Origin: Merdicola sp905200315
GTDB lineage: Bacteria > Bacillota > Clostridia > TANB77 > CAG-508
Length of the DNA: 64,000 nt
Reading direction: 5' to 3'
Assembly: GCA_902461935.1 (NCBI GenBank)
Contig: CABPZP010000002.1
Coordinates: forward strand, 1 to 64,000
Shown here: in pieces, positions 45,070-52,896 of the stretch
Layout of the letters: every line of letters begins with the position of its first letter
How positions within the stretch are numbered: the stretch's first letter is position 1
The notes under the pieces: generated by a model
The model's input: the letters and a program-made list of their open reading frames with translations, nothing else
Told to the model about the DNA's origin: nothing
Database searches by the model: none
Program-made: the position numbers and the translations under genes

Positions 45070-45654
45070 ATAGATAAAGCAAATAAAGATAAAGAAAACT
45101 CAGGGCTGAAATGGTTTGTAACAGTTTTTATAACAACATTTATTTTATCAATAACATTTTCATTTATTTCAACAAATGCATTAAATAATTTACCATTAAT
45201 ACCAGCTATACTCATTTTAGTGTTAGTGGTATTTCTAGGTATTGTATTCGATATAGTTGGTGTTGCAGTTACAGTTGCAAATGAATATGAATTTCATGCA
45301 AAAGCAACAAAAAAAGTAAAAGGTTCAAAAGCATCTATACATCTAATAAAAAATGCAGCAAAAGTTGCAAATTTCTGTGCAGATGTTATAGGCGATATAT
45401 GTGGAGTTTTGAGTGGTGCAATAAGTGCCATTATATCTGTAAAAATTACAGAAACTTTTGAGCTTACATTCAATATACAATTTATAATAAGTGCTTTGGT
45501 TGCAGCAATAACAGTTGGAGGAAAGGCAATAGGAAAAGAAATTGCAAATAAAAATTCAACTAAAATAGTACATACAGTTGGAATTATTTTAAATAAATTT
45601 AGTAAAGATGAGAAAAAACAAGAAAAAAAGAGCAAACAGAAAATAAATGCATAA
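45070..45654 (+). CDS. oapA: four-helix membrane protein, candidate OLE-associated protein OapA
   Basis: 194 residues if read from ATA 45070, the only plausible initiator after the TGA at 45061, with AGAAGGGA 11 nt upstream. The first ATG-type start in the track position 45220 (TTG/ATG class) would remove the first helix and half of the second. Hydrophobic segments: WFVTVFITTFILSITFSFI, LPLIPAILILVLVVFLGI, a third around CGVLSGAISAIISV and a fourth FIISALVAAITVGGKAIG, then a Lys-rich tail suited to RNA contact. Similar proteins are sometimes labelled CorB/DUF21-like. The preceding long RNA makes OapA the best reading. Confidence 0.6.
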   Translation: MDKANKDKENSGLKWFVTVFITTFILSITFSFISTNALNNLPLIPAILILVLVVFLGIVFDIVGVAVTVANEYEFHAKATKKVKGSKASIHLIKNAAKVANFCADVIGDICGVLSGAISAIISVKITETFELTFNIQFIISALVAAITVGGKAIGKEIANKNSTKIVHTVGIILNKFSKDEKKQEKKSKQKINA

Positions 45655-45683
45655 AAATAAAAATATATAAACAAAAAGTAAAG

Positions 45684-45783
45684 TTGAAAACAAGGCTTTA
45701 TGTAACTATAATATAAAAAAGTAGGGCAGAAAATAATCTGCCCAATAAAAATAAAATAAAAGTCAAAGAAAGTCAAAGTCAAA
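45684..45783 (+). promoter_or_regulatory. ctsR promoter with CtsR operator
   Basis: TTGAAA (45684-45689), 17 bp, TATAAT (45707-45712). A GGGCAGA/TCTGCCC hairpin at 45724-45742 begins the leader. At 45761-45777 lies AGTCAAA-GAA-AGTCAAA, a perfect CtsR heptad repeat, with a third GTCAAA at 45778-45783 abutting the SD AAAGGAG. This predicts autorepression of ctsR-mcsA-mcsB-clpC relieved by heat or protein stress. Confidence 0.85.
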
Positions 45784-45795
45784 AAGGAGAAGAAG

Positions 45796-46240
45796 ATGAG
45801 AATATCAGATGTAATAGAAAACTTTTTAAAAGATATGCTTGCAGAAGATGAATTTATAGAAATTCAAAGAAATGAGCTTGCAGAACATTTTAATTGTGTA
45901 CCATCGCAAATAAATTATGTTATATCAACAAGATTTAAACCATCGCAAGGCTATTATGTAGAAAGCAAACGCCGGAGGTGGAGGACACATAAAAATAAGA
46001 AAAGTGAATATAACAAAAAGCGAATATTTAATGCACATAATTCAAAATTTGGGAGAAAGTTTATCTGCAAACGAAGTTGATATTTTTATAAGTAATTTTT
46101 TGTCATATCAAATAATAAATGAAAAAGAGGCAAAACTTTTAAAGGTAGCAACAAGTGATAATGTACTTAATTTGGCTAAAGAAAATAAAGACAAAATTCG
46201 AGCTAATATATTTAAAAATATGATTTTAAATTTGATTTAG
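45796..46240 (+). pseudogene. ctsR: ctsR, class III stress gene repressor, with a one-base frameshift
   Basis: CtsR represses clp genes. The first frame reads MRISDVIENFLKDMLAEDEF...VPSQINYVISTRFKPSQGYYVESKR, the N-terminal DNA-binding domain, then goes out of frame. The continuation GGGGHIKIRKVNITKSEYLMHIIQNLGESLS...IFKNMILNLI is in the +1 frame to TAG 46240. Removing one C of the pair 45972-45973 restores a complete CtsR of about 147 residues including RGGGGH. The break is exactly at the glycine-rich wing loop that senses heat in CtsR. Real mutation, frameshifting or assembly error remain open. Confidence 0.88.
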
Positions 46241-46248
46241 AATTATAA

Positions 46249-46388
46249 ATGCCAAATATATTGTTTTTTATACCTTGGTGTCGCAATCATTAATTTTTAA
46301 ATAAGGAAGATTGCTCCAAATAGCACTCGCAGAAAAATCTACTCGTTTGGTCGCTTACGCGGTATTTCAAAACAAATATATTTGTCAT
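46249..46388. mobile_element. MITE-like element family M1, short form (copy 3)
   Basis: 140 bp bounded by ATGCCAAATATATTG and CAAATATATTTGTCAT, inserted between ctsR and mcsA, 9 bp after the ctsR stop. Confidence 0.88.
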
Positions 46389-46413
46389 TAAAAAATAGAT
46401 TAATGTCAAACGT

Positions 46414-46441
46414 TGTAGGGGTCGGCGTCCCCGACGACCCG
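46414..46441 (+). repeat. REP-like hairpin between ctsR and mcsA
   Basis: TGTAGGGGTCGGCGTCCCCG..., flank ATGTCAAACGT. Confidence 0.85.
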
Positions 46442-46503
46442 TAAAAAAAGCATATAATTAATGTCAAATGTTATAAATTAATAATTAGAAAGGAGAATTA
46501 AAA

Positions 46504-47049
46504 ATGAAATGTCAAAATTGTGGTAAAAACAATGCAAATGTAAAATATACACAAATAATAAATGGAGAAAAAAAGGAATTTATTCTATGTGAGGAATGTG
46601 CTGAAAAACTTGGAATTAATAACAAAATTCACTTTGATATGAATATGAATTTTGGAAGTATTTTAGGAGATTTCTTCGATGAATATAAATCAAACTATGG
46701 ATTATTAGGTGATTTTCCAGAATTAGAACCAGAAAGATGTGAAAAATGTGGAATGACATATGAACAGTTCATAAATGAAGGAAAATTTGGATGTGATAAT
46801 TGTTATAATGTATTTTCAAATAAAATAGATGGTGTGTTAAAAAATATTCAAGGAGCAAATATTCACACAGGAAGAAAAGGTAAAAGAATTGAAAGCAAAA
46901 TAGTTAAAAAAGATAAAAAGGAAGAAAAGCAAGAAGATAAAACATTAGATTTAAAAGAAAAACTAAATAAGGCAATAAAAGAAGAACGTTATGAAGATGC
47001 AGCAAAAATAAGAGATGAAATTAAAAAAGTTGAAAGGAATGATAAATAA
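46504..47049 (+). CDS. mcsA: McsA, activator of the McsB arginine kinase
   Basis: 181 residues, SD AAAGGAG. Two zinc-finger pairs, CQNCGKNN...CEECAEKL and CEKCGM...CDNCYNVF, and a C-terminal UVR motif (LNKAIKEERYEDAAKIRDEIKKVE). It activates McsB and adapts substrates to ClpC. The TAA shares its last base with the mcsB ATG, indicating translational coupling. Confidence 0.93.
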   Translation: MKCQNCGKNNANVKYTQIINGEKKEFILCEECAEKLGINNKIHFDMNMNFGSILGDFFDEYKSNYGLLGDFPELEPERCEKCGMTYEQFINEGKFGCDNCYNVFSNKIDGVLKNIQGANIHTGRKGKRIESKIVKKDKKEEKQEDKTLDLKEKLNKAIKEERYEDAAKIRDEIKKVERNDK

Positions 47050-48065
47050 TGAATTGGTATTTACAAAGTGGAAAAGAATCTGATGTTGTTGTAAGCTCAA
47101 GAATAAGACTTGCTAGAAATATAATAGAATATCCTTTTGAAACAAGATGCTCTAAAAAAGAAAATGAAGAAATTGTAAATAAAATAAAAGAAGTTTTACC
47201 ATCAATAGGATATGGCTTAAAAATATTAAAGCTAAAAGATATGGACGATATAACAAAAATGAGTTTAGTGGAAAAAAGATTAGTTAGTCCAGATTTTGTT
47301 ATGAACAAAAATGACATAGGAGCAATAGCAATTAATGAAGAAGAAAATATATGTATAATGATTAACGAAGAAGACCATTTAAGACTACAAGTATTCGCAC
47401 CAGGATTTGAAATTGAAGAACTTTTAAAACTTATGGTAGAAATAGATACTAAATTTGGAAAAGCTTTAAATTATGCATATAATGATAAATACGGATATTT
47501 AACAGCTTGCCCAACAAATGTAGGAACTGGAATGAGAGTATCTGTAATGGTACATTTGCCAGCACTTACAAAAACAGGAAATATACAAAAAGTATTGCAT
47601 ATTATAAATAATTTTGGAATGAATATAAGAGGAATATATGGAGAAGGAAGCAAAGCAGCAGGTGATATGTACCAAATATCTAATAAACAAACTCTTGGTG
47701 TATCTGAAGAAGAAATTATAAATAATATGAAAATTATAGTAGAAAAAATAATAGAACAAGAACGTTTAGCAAGAAAATATCTAGCAAAACATAGTATAGA
47801 GTTAGAAGATAAGGTTTACAGAAGCTTTGGAATCATTAGTAATTGTAAGAAAATATCTTCAGAAGAAGCTAGAGAAATTTTGTCAGATGTAAAGTTGGGA
47901 ACAGATTTAGGCATAATAAAAGAGCTAGATGATTTGAAAGTTAAAAAATTGTATTTATATACTAAACCGGCTAATTTGCAAAAATATTTGGGTGAAGTAA
48001 ATGATAATTATGAGCGCGATATAAAACGTGCAGAAGTAATTAAAAATATAATTAAAGAAAATTAA
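47049..48065 (+). CDS. mcsB: protein arginine kinase McsB
   Basis: 338 residues. ATP:guanido phosphotransferase fold acting on protein arginines, which marks proteins for ClpCP. VVSSRIRLARNIIEYPF opens the domain and the family signature is CPTNVGTGMR. The C-terminal part includes the phosphoarginine-binding region RDxxxA-like segments. Coupled to mcsA. clpC follows after an M1 element and a REP. Confidence 0.94.
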   Translation: MNWYLQSGKESDVVVSSRIRLARNIIEYPFETRCSKKENEEIVNKIKEVLPSIGYGLKILKLKDMDDITKMSLVEKRLVSPDFVMNKNDIGAIAINEEENICIMINEEDHLRLQVFAPGFEIEELLKLMVEIDTKFGKALNYAYNDKYGYLTACPTNVGTGMRVSVMVHLPALTKTGNIQKVLHIINNFGMNIRGIYGEGSKAAGDMYQISNKQTLGVSEEEIINNMKIIVEKIIEQERLARKYLAKHSIELEDKVYRSFGIISNCKKISSEEAREILSDVKLGTDLGIIKELDDLKVKKLYLYTKPANLQKYLGEVNDNYERDIKRAEVIKNIIKEN

Positions 48066-48072
48066 TAATTCT

Positions 48073-48292
48073 ATGCCAAATATATTGTTTTTTATACCTT
48101 GGTGTCGCAATCTTCGGATTAAAAATGGTCATTGACCATTTGGGGACATATTTAATATTTTATAAAATTATTTTCTAGATTTACACATACTAACATGTAA
48201 ATTTATAAAATGAAGATTGCTCCAAATCGCACTCGCAGAAAACTGCTCGTTTGGTCGCTTACGCGGTATTTCAAAACAAATATATTTGTCAT
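48073..48292. mobile_element. MITE-like element family M1, long form (copy 4)
   Basis: 220 bp from ATGCCAAATATATTG to CAAATATATTTGTCAT, 8 bp after the mcsB stop. Carries an AT-rich middle like copy 1, including a GGTCATTGACC palindrome. Confidence 0.88.
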
Positions 48293-48342
48293 TTCATAAA
48301 TTTATTATAATTATGTTTTCTACAAATATTATTGTCAAACGT

Positions 48343-48371
48343 TGTAGGGGTCGGAGGCCTTGGGCGACCCG
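48343..48371 (+). repeat. REP-like hairpin between mcsB and clpC
   Basis: TGTAGGGGTCGGAGGCCTTG..., flank TTGTCAAACGT. With M1 copy 4 it fills the 352-bp mcsB-clpC gap; no promoter or CtsR box was found there. Confidence 0.8.
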
Positions 48372-48417
48372 AAAAAATAAAATTAAAAATATTTTAAATT
48401 AGAAAGGAGAAAAGAAC

Positions 48418-50856
48418 ATGACTTATAAATTTACAAATAGTGCTCAAAATGCTATTGAATTTGCTAATGAAATTGCAATAGAATTAGGGCATAAATATTT
48501 AGGAACAGAACATATTTTATATGGTTTAACAAAAGAGGAAACTGGAATCGCTAAAAAGGTTTTGGAACTTCAAGGTGTTAATAGTGAAAATGTTTTAGAG
48601 AAAATTGAAGATTTAATAGGTGAAGATGAAGATAAATTAGATGCAACTTTTGGGTTTACTCCACGTACAAAAAGAGTTATAGAAAATGCTTTTAGAGAAG
48701 CTAAAAAGCTTGGTTCAGATTATATAGGAACAGAGCATTTATTACTTGGTTTAATGAGAGAGGGGGATAGTGTTGCAACGAGAATTTTAGTTGAATTAAA
48801 TGTTGAACCTACAAAGTTATTTAATGAATTAAACAAAGTAATAGAAAATGAAAACGAACAAAATGGAAATACAAATGGAAAATCAAATTATAATAATGGA
48901 AGCTATAATTCTACGCCAACTTTAAATCAATTTGGAACAGATTTAACTAAATCAGCAAAAGAAGGAAAGCTAGATCCTGTTATAGGTAGAAGTGAAGAAA
49001 TTGAAAGGGTTATTCAAATTTTATCAAGAAGAACTAAAAATAATCCATGTTTAATTGGTGAACCAGGTGTTGGTAAAACAGCTGTAGTAGAAGGCTTAGC
49101 ACAAAAAATAATAGCAGGAGATGTTCCAGATTTATTAAAAAATAAAAGACTTGTATCAATGGATATTTCTGGAATGGTTGCAGGTGCAAAATATAGAGGA
49201 GACTTTGAAGAAAGAATAAAGAAGTCTTTAAATGAAGTAAAAAAAGCAGGAGATGTAATTTTATTTATAGATGAAATTCATACAATAGTTGGTGCTGGAG
49301 CAGCAGAGGGAGCAATAGATGCAGCTAATATTTTAAAACCATTGCTTGCAAGAGGAGAAATACAATTAATAGGTGCAACAACAATTAATGAATATAGAAA
49401 ATATATTGAACAAGATAGTGCATTAGAACGTAGATTTAGTCCTGTAGATTTAGCAGAACCTTCAAAAGAAGATACTGTTAACATTTTAAAAGGAATTAGA
49501 GATAAATATGAGGCACATCATAACGTTAAAATAACAGATGAAGCTATAAAAGCAGCTGTAGATTTATCTGTAAGATATGTAAATGATAGATTTTTACCAG
49601 ATAAAGCAATAGACTTAATAGATGAAGCGGCATCTAGAATAAAAATAAAAACATACTCTGAGCCAAAAACAATAAAAGAACTAGAAGAAAAAGTAGAAAA
49701 ATTAGGTAAGGAAAAAGAAGAATTAGTTCAAGTTCAAAAATTTGAAAAAGCAGCAAAATTAAGAGATGAAATAAAAACATTAAAAGAAGAATTAGAAGAA
49801 CAAAAAAGTAAATGGCAAAACAAAAAAACAAAATCTATAACAATGCTTACAGAAGAAAATATTGCAGAGGTTATATCTTCTTGGACAGGAATTCCTACTA
49901 AAAAAATAACACAAGATGAAAATAAAAAACTAAAAAAATTAGAAGAAGAATTGCATAAAAGAGTTGTAGGACAAGAAGAAGCAGTAGAAGCAGTAAGCAA
50001 AGCAATAAGAAGAAGTAGAGTAGGGTTAAAAGACCCTAAAAGACCAATAGGTTCATTCTTATTCTTAGGGCCAACAGGAGTTGGTAAAACAGAACTTTCA
50101 AAAGCCTTAGCAGAATGCTTATTTGGAAACGAAGATGCAATGATAAGAATTGACATGAGCGAATTTATGGAAGGCCATTCAACTGCAAAATTAATAGGTG
50201 CTCCTCCAGGATATGTAGGATTTGATGAAGGTGGACAATTAACAGAAAAAATAAGAAGAAAACCATATAGTGTAATATTATTTGATGAAATAGAAAAAGC
50301 TCATCCAGATGTAATGAATATATTATTACAAATACTAGATGATGGTAGATTAACAGATAGTCAAGGAAGAACAGTAGACTTTAAAAACACAGTAATAATA
50401 ATGACATCTAACATAGGAGCAAGATTAATAACAGATAAAAAATCACTAGGTTTTTCAGAAAATAAAGAAAATGATAGCAAAGAATATGAAAATACTAAAA
50501 AAGAAGTAATGACAGAACTAAAAAAAGAATTTCGTCCAGAATTTTTAAACAGAATAGATGAAACAATAGTATTCCATAAATTAACAGATACTGAAATAGA
50601 CAAAATAATAGATTTAATGCTAAAAGAAGTAGAAAGAAGAATGAAAGAACAAGGAATAGAATTAAAAATAGAGAAATCAGTGAAAAAACTAGTCGCAGAA
50701 AAAGGAATAGATAAATCATATGGAGCAAGACCACTAAGAAGAGCAATACAAAACATAGTAGAAGATAGTTTAGCAGAATACATTTTAGATGGAAAAATAA
50801 AAGCAGGAGAAGAAGTTAAAATAGCAGCAAAAGACGGAAAAATAATTGTAAAATAA
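48418..50856 (+). CDS. clpC: ATP-dependent Clp protease ATP-binding subunit ClpC
   Basis: 812 residues. AAA+ unfoldase that feeds ClpP and recognises McsB-phosphorylated proteins. Two Clp_N repeats (about 1-145), D1 with [13 protein letters not shown], a middle domain with a UVR motif ([17 protein letters not shown]) that docks McsA-type adaptors, and D2 with [16 protein letters not shown]. The C-terminal D2-small domain is complete. SD AAAGGAG. Own terminator behind it. Confidence 0.96.
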   Translation: MTYKFTNSAQNAIEFANEIAIELGHKYLGTEHILYGLTKEETGIAKKVLELQGVNSENVLEKIEDLIGEDEDKLDATFGFTPRTKRVIENAFREAKKLGSDYIGTEHLLLGLMREGDSVATRILVELNVEPTKLFNELNKVIENENEQNGNTNGKSNYNNGSYNSTPTLNQFGTDLTKSAKEGKLDPVIGRSEEIERVIQILSRRTKNNPCLIGEPGVGKTAVVEGLAQKIIAGDVPDLLKNKRLVSMDISGMVAGAKYRGDFEERIKKSLNEVKKAGDVILFIDEIHTIVGAGAAEGAIDAANILKPLLARGEIQLIGATTINEYRKYIEQDSALERRFSPVDLAEPSKEDTVNILKGIRDKYEAHHNVKITDEAIKAAVDLSVRYVNDRFLPDKAIDLIDEAASRIKIKTYSEPKTIKELEEKVEKLGKEKEELVQVQKFEKAAKLRDEIKTLKEELEEQKSKWQNKKTKSITMLTEENIAEVISSWTGIPTKKITQDENKKLKKLEEELHKRVVGQEEAVEAVSKAIRRSRVGLKDPKRPIGSFLFLGPTGVGKTELSKALAECLFGNEDAMIRIDMSEFMEGHSTAKLIGAPPGYVGFDEGGQLTEKIRRKPYSVILFDEIEKAHPDVMNILLQILDDGRLTDSQGRTVDFKNTVIIMTSNIGARLITDKKSLGFSENKENDSKEYENTKKEVMTELKKEFRPEFLNRIDETIVFHKLTDTEIDKIIDLMLKEVERRMKEQGIELKIEKSVKKLVAEKGIDKSYGARPLRRAIQNIVEDSLAEYILDGKIKAGEEVKIAAKDGKIIVK

Positions 50857-50862
50857 ATTTAT

Positions 50863-50893
50863 AGAGCGGAAACAAACCGCTCTAAATTTTTTA
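50863..50893 (+). terminator. terminator of clpC
   Basis: AGAGCGG/CCGCTCT stem (50863-50869 with 50877-50883), then AAATTTTTT. Confidence 0.85.
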
Positions 50894-50914
50894 TTATAAA
50901 AATCTTATTTTTAT

Positions 50915-50942
50915 TGTAGGGGTCGGCGTCCCCGACGACCCG
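50915..50942 (+). repeat. REP-like hairpin, terminator-linked subtype
   Basis: TGTAGGGGTCGGCGTCCCCG..., left flank TCTTATTTTTAT, about 22 bp after the clpC terminator. Confidence 0.85.
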
Positions 50943-50969
50943 CTAAAACAAATATATTTTACAATTTTA

Positions 50970-51836
50970 TTATGTTGAAATAGGATGAACATGAATAATA
51001 ACACTATCAATTTGTTCAATATTGTTTAAAATGTCTTTTTCTAAACTATCTGCAACAGAGTGGCTTTTAAAAGTACTCATATTGCCATCTATATAAATTG
51101 TAAAAACAACTACATATTTATATCCAACTGGAACAGAGTATAAATTTTCGATTTTTATAATTTCATTATAATTTTTTCCAAGATTATAAATTAAATCTGT
51201 AGAATTTTTGTCTAAAGAAATATCCATTAAAACATTATAACTTTCAATAAAAATTGTAATTCCTGTATAACAAATCCAAACAGAAATACCAAGTCCTACA
51301 ACACCATCTACCCAGAACCAACCAATCAAAGAAAATAAAATAGAAATAAGTGTAAAAGTTGTAACAATGCAATCATTTCTATGGTCTTTCATATTAGATT
51401 TCAAAAGAATATTATTATACCTTTCAGTAACTTTTTTTGCATACATATATAAACAAAATTTAACAATAATTGTTGTAATACAAACTAAAACTAATAGCCA
51501 AGAAAATTCTAATTTACTACCAAAAACAAGTGAAGAAATAGCATCAACAAATAATTTTATTGCAACACCTATCATAGATAAGCTAATAAAGAAAGAAGAA
51601 ATATATTCAGCCTTTCCATGACCAAAATTATGCCCTTCATCTCGTGGCTCACTTGCAATTTTGTTGCCTATAAAAGTCATAGCAGAAGCAAAGATATCTC
51701 CAGCACTATTTGCAGCATCTGCTATCATTGCCTGACTTCCACTCATAAGACCGACAAATCCTTTTATAATAAGTAAAAATATATTTCCTAAAATGCCAGC
51801 AATACCAACACGTTTAGTCTCTTTATATCTATCCAA
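50970..51836 (-). CDS. cation diffusion facilitator (CDF) efflux transporter
   Basis: 288 residues from TTG 51836 (SD GAGGTGA 5 nt upstream). Six membrane helices in the first 200 residues. The metal-site motifs are MIADAANSAGD in helix 2 and DHRNDC in helix 5, and the loop has RDEGHNFGHGKAEYIS. The C-terminal cytoplasmic domain ends VIIHVHPIST. Exports Zn, Mn or Fe against protons; the Asp-rich form suggests Mn or Fe, but this is not decisive. Confidence 0.9.
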   Translation of the reverse strand: MDRYKETKRVGIAGILGNIFLLIIKGFVGLMSGSQAMIADAANSAGDIFASAMTFIGNKIASEPRDEGHNFGHGKAEYISSFFISLSMIGVAIKLFVDAISSLVFGSKLEFSWLLVLVCITTIIVKFCLYMYAKKVTERYNNILLKSNMKDHRNDCIVTTFTLISILFSLIGWFWVDGVVGLGISVWICYTGITIFIESYNVLMDISLDKNSTDLIYNLGKNYNEIIKIENLYSVPVGYKYVVVFTIYIDGNMSTFKSHSVADSLEKDILNNIEQIDSVIIHVHPIST

Positions 51837-51915
51837 AAAATCACCTCAAAATTAAATTCTTCTTATTATAGCATACAGTAAAATAAACTAATGTTACAAT
51901 TATATTACAAAAAAG

Positions 51916-51944
51916 TTGCAATTATATTACAAACGTGTTATAAT
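51916..51944 (+). promoter_or_regulatory. promoter of the small membrane protein gene
   Basis: TTGCAA (51916-51921), 17 bp, TATAAT (51939-51944). Confidence 0.65.
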
Positions 51945-51976
51945 AGAAATGGATTTTACAAAAGAAGGTGATTTTA

Positions 51977-52309
51977 ATGAAAGAATTAATTACACTGATA
52001 TACGTTTTAATATTTGGAATAATAGCATTAATAGCATATGCAATTATGCAAATAAAATTAATAGGATTAAATGTAAAAGATTTTTGTAGCTTTATAGAAG
52101 CAAATGAAATGTTAGATAAATTATATAAAGTTGCAAAAAAATATGAATTAATGAATCAACAAGAACAAGTAGTATTCTTAATGGAAGCAGAAAAAGTTTT
52201 TAATGCTTTCGATAAAGTACCGCAAGTAATATGGGAAGAAGAATATGAAAAATATTCAGATGTATTAAATGCATATAAGAATATAAAAGTATATAGATGG
52301 GCAAATTAA
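51977..52309 (+). CDS. small single-helix membrane protein, unknown
   Basis: 110 residues from ATG 51977 (SD AAGGTGAT). One membrane helix (about 3-25, LITLIYVLIFGIIALIAYAIM) then a soluble acidic helical part (NQQEQVVFLMEAEKVFNAFDKVP). No family recognised. Own promoter and terminator. Confidence 0.75.
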   Translation: MKELITLIYVLIFGIIALIAYAIMQIKLIGLNVKDFCSFIEANEMLDKLYKVAKKYELMNQQEQVVFLMEAEKVFNAFDKVPQVIWEEEYEKYSDVLNAYKNIKVYRWAN

Positions 52310-52351
52310 AAATAGTTTAACATAAAAAACACTATATTGTACTATGGAAAA

Positions 52352-52386
52352 AGAAACCGATGACGTTTTAAATGTTGTCGGTTTCT
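52352..52386. terminator. bidirectional terminator
   Basis: 9-bp stem AGAAACCGA/TCGGTTTCT between convergent genes; overlaps the end of the Xre gene by 2 bp. Confidence 0.65.
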
Positions 52387-52603
52387 AATTTTGTTTGTAA
52401 GGCTTTTTTATATCTGTTAATCCTATAATATAGTCAACAGAAGTATTATAGAACTTAGCAAGTTTTATTAAATTATAAATATCAATTGTAATTTCACCAG
52501 ACTCATATCGAGAATAAGTTTGTTGAGAACAATTAAGTAATTTGGCAATTGTAGTTTGAGTTAAATCTTTATCCTCCCTTAAATCTCTAATTCTTAATTT
52601 CAT
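52385..52603 (-). CDS. small Xre-family regulator
   Basis: 72 residues with a Cro/C1 helix-turn-helix (DLTQTTIAKLLNCSQQTYSRYESG) and a C-terminal LIKLAKFYNTSVDYIIGLTD typical of phage-like repressors. SD AGGAGTT. Divergent from a promoter overlaid with CGTAAAACG-type repeats (52654-52695). The divergent gene seems lost. Confidence 0.88.
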   Translation of the reverse strand: MKLRIRDLREDKDLTQTTIAKLLNCSQQTYSRYESGEITIDIYNLIKLAKFYNTSVDYIIGLTDIKKPYKQN

Positions 52604-52653
52604 AATTAACTCCTAAAATAACAAAATTATATACAAAATAATTATAAAATATT

Positions 52654-52695
52654 CGTAAAACGTGTATTGACATTTACGCGTTTTACGTGTAAACT
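52654..52695 (+). promoter_or_regulatory. promoter overlapped by inverted operators of the Xre regulator
   Basis: TTGACA (52667-52672), 17 bp, TAAACT (52690-52695). CGTAAAACGTGTA at 52654-52666 is repeated inverted as ACGCGTTTTACG at 52676-52687, and TTTACGTGTAAA is near-palindromic. About 200 bp beyond the promoter hold only a decayed REP. Confidence 0.6.
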
Positions 52696-52732
52696 GATTA
52701 CAAAAATTGACGAAAGAAAAGATATTAACAAA

Positions 52733-52760
52733 TGTATGGGATGATGCCTCTGTTCGTCTG
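52733..52760 (+). repeat. decayed REP-like repeat
   Basis: TGTATGGGATGATGCCTCTG..., clearly related to the CCTCTGTCCGCC type but with both stem arms mutated (GTTCGTCTG). Confidence 0.55.
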
Positions 52761-52896
52761 CAAATATGACATAAGAAAATGATAAATTCCATAAAAAAAT
52801 AAAAACTATTGCCAAAAGAAAATATTTAATGTAAAATATTACCTAATAGTAAAGAACTAAAAATACAGAGCTGATTCAAGAAAAAGGAGAGAAAAA

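Noticed and set aside
44958..45215. 85-codon minus-strand hydrophobic ORF
   Set aside because: It is antisense to the OapA-like gene and the RNA 3' part, with no SD; the plus frame has coherent helices and an SD.
45724..45742. GGGCAGA/TCTGCCC hairpin as terminator of the OapA-like gene
   Set aside because: No T-run follows and it lies downstream of the ctsR promoter; more likely part of the ctsR leader.
9961..48345. GTCAAA in the REP left flank as CtsR half-sites
   Set aside because: The heptads are single, lie in every REP flank regardless of gene, and lack the second RGTCAAA at the 3-bp spacing seen at 45761.
48217..48402. 61-codon ORF before clpC
   Set aside because: It is composed of M1 and REP sequence.
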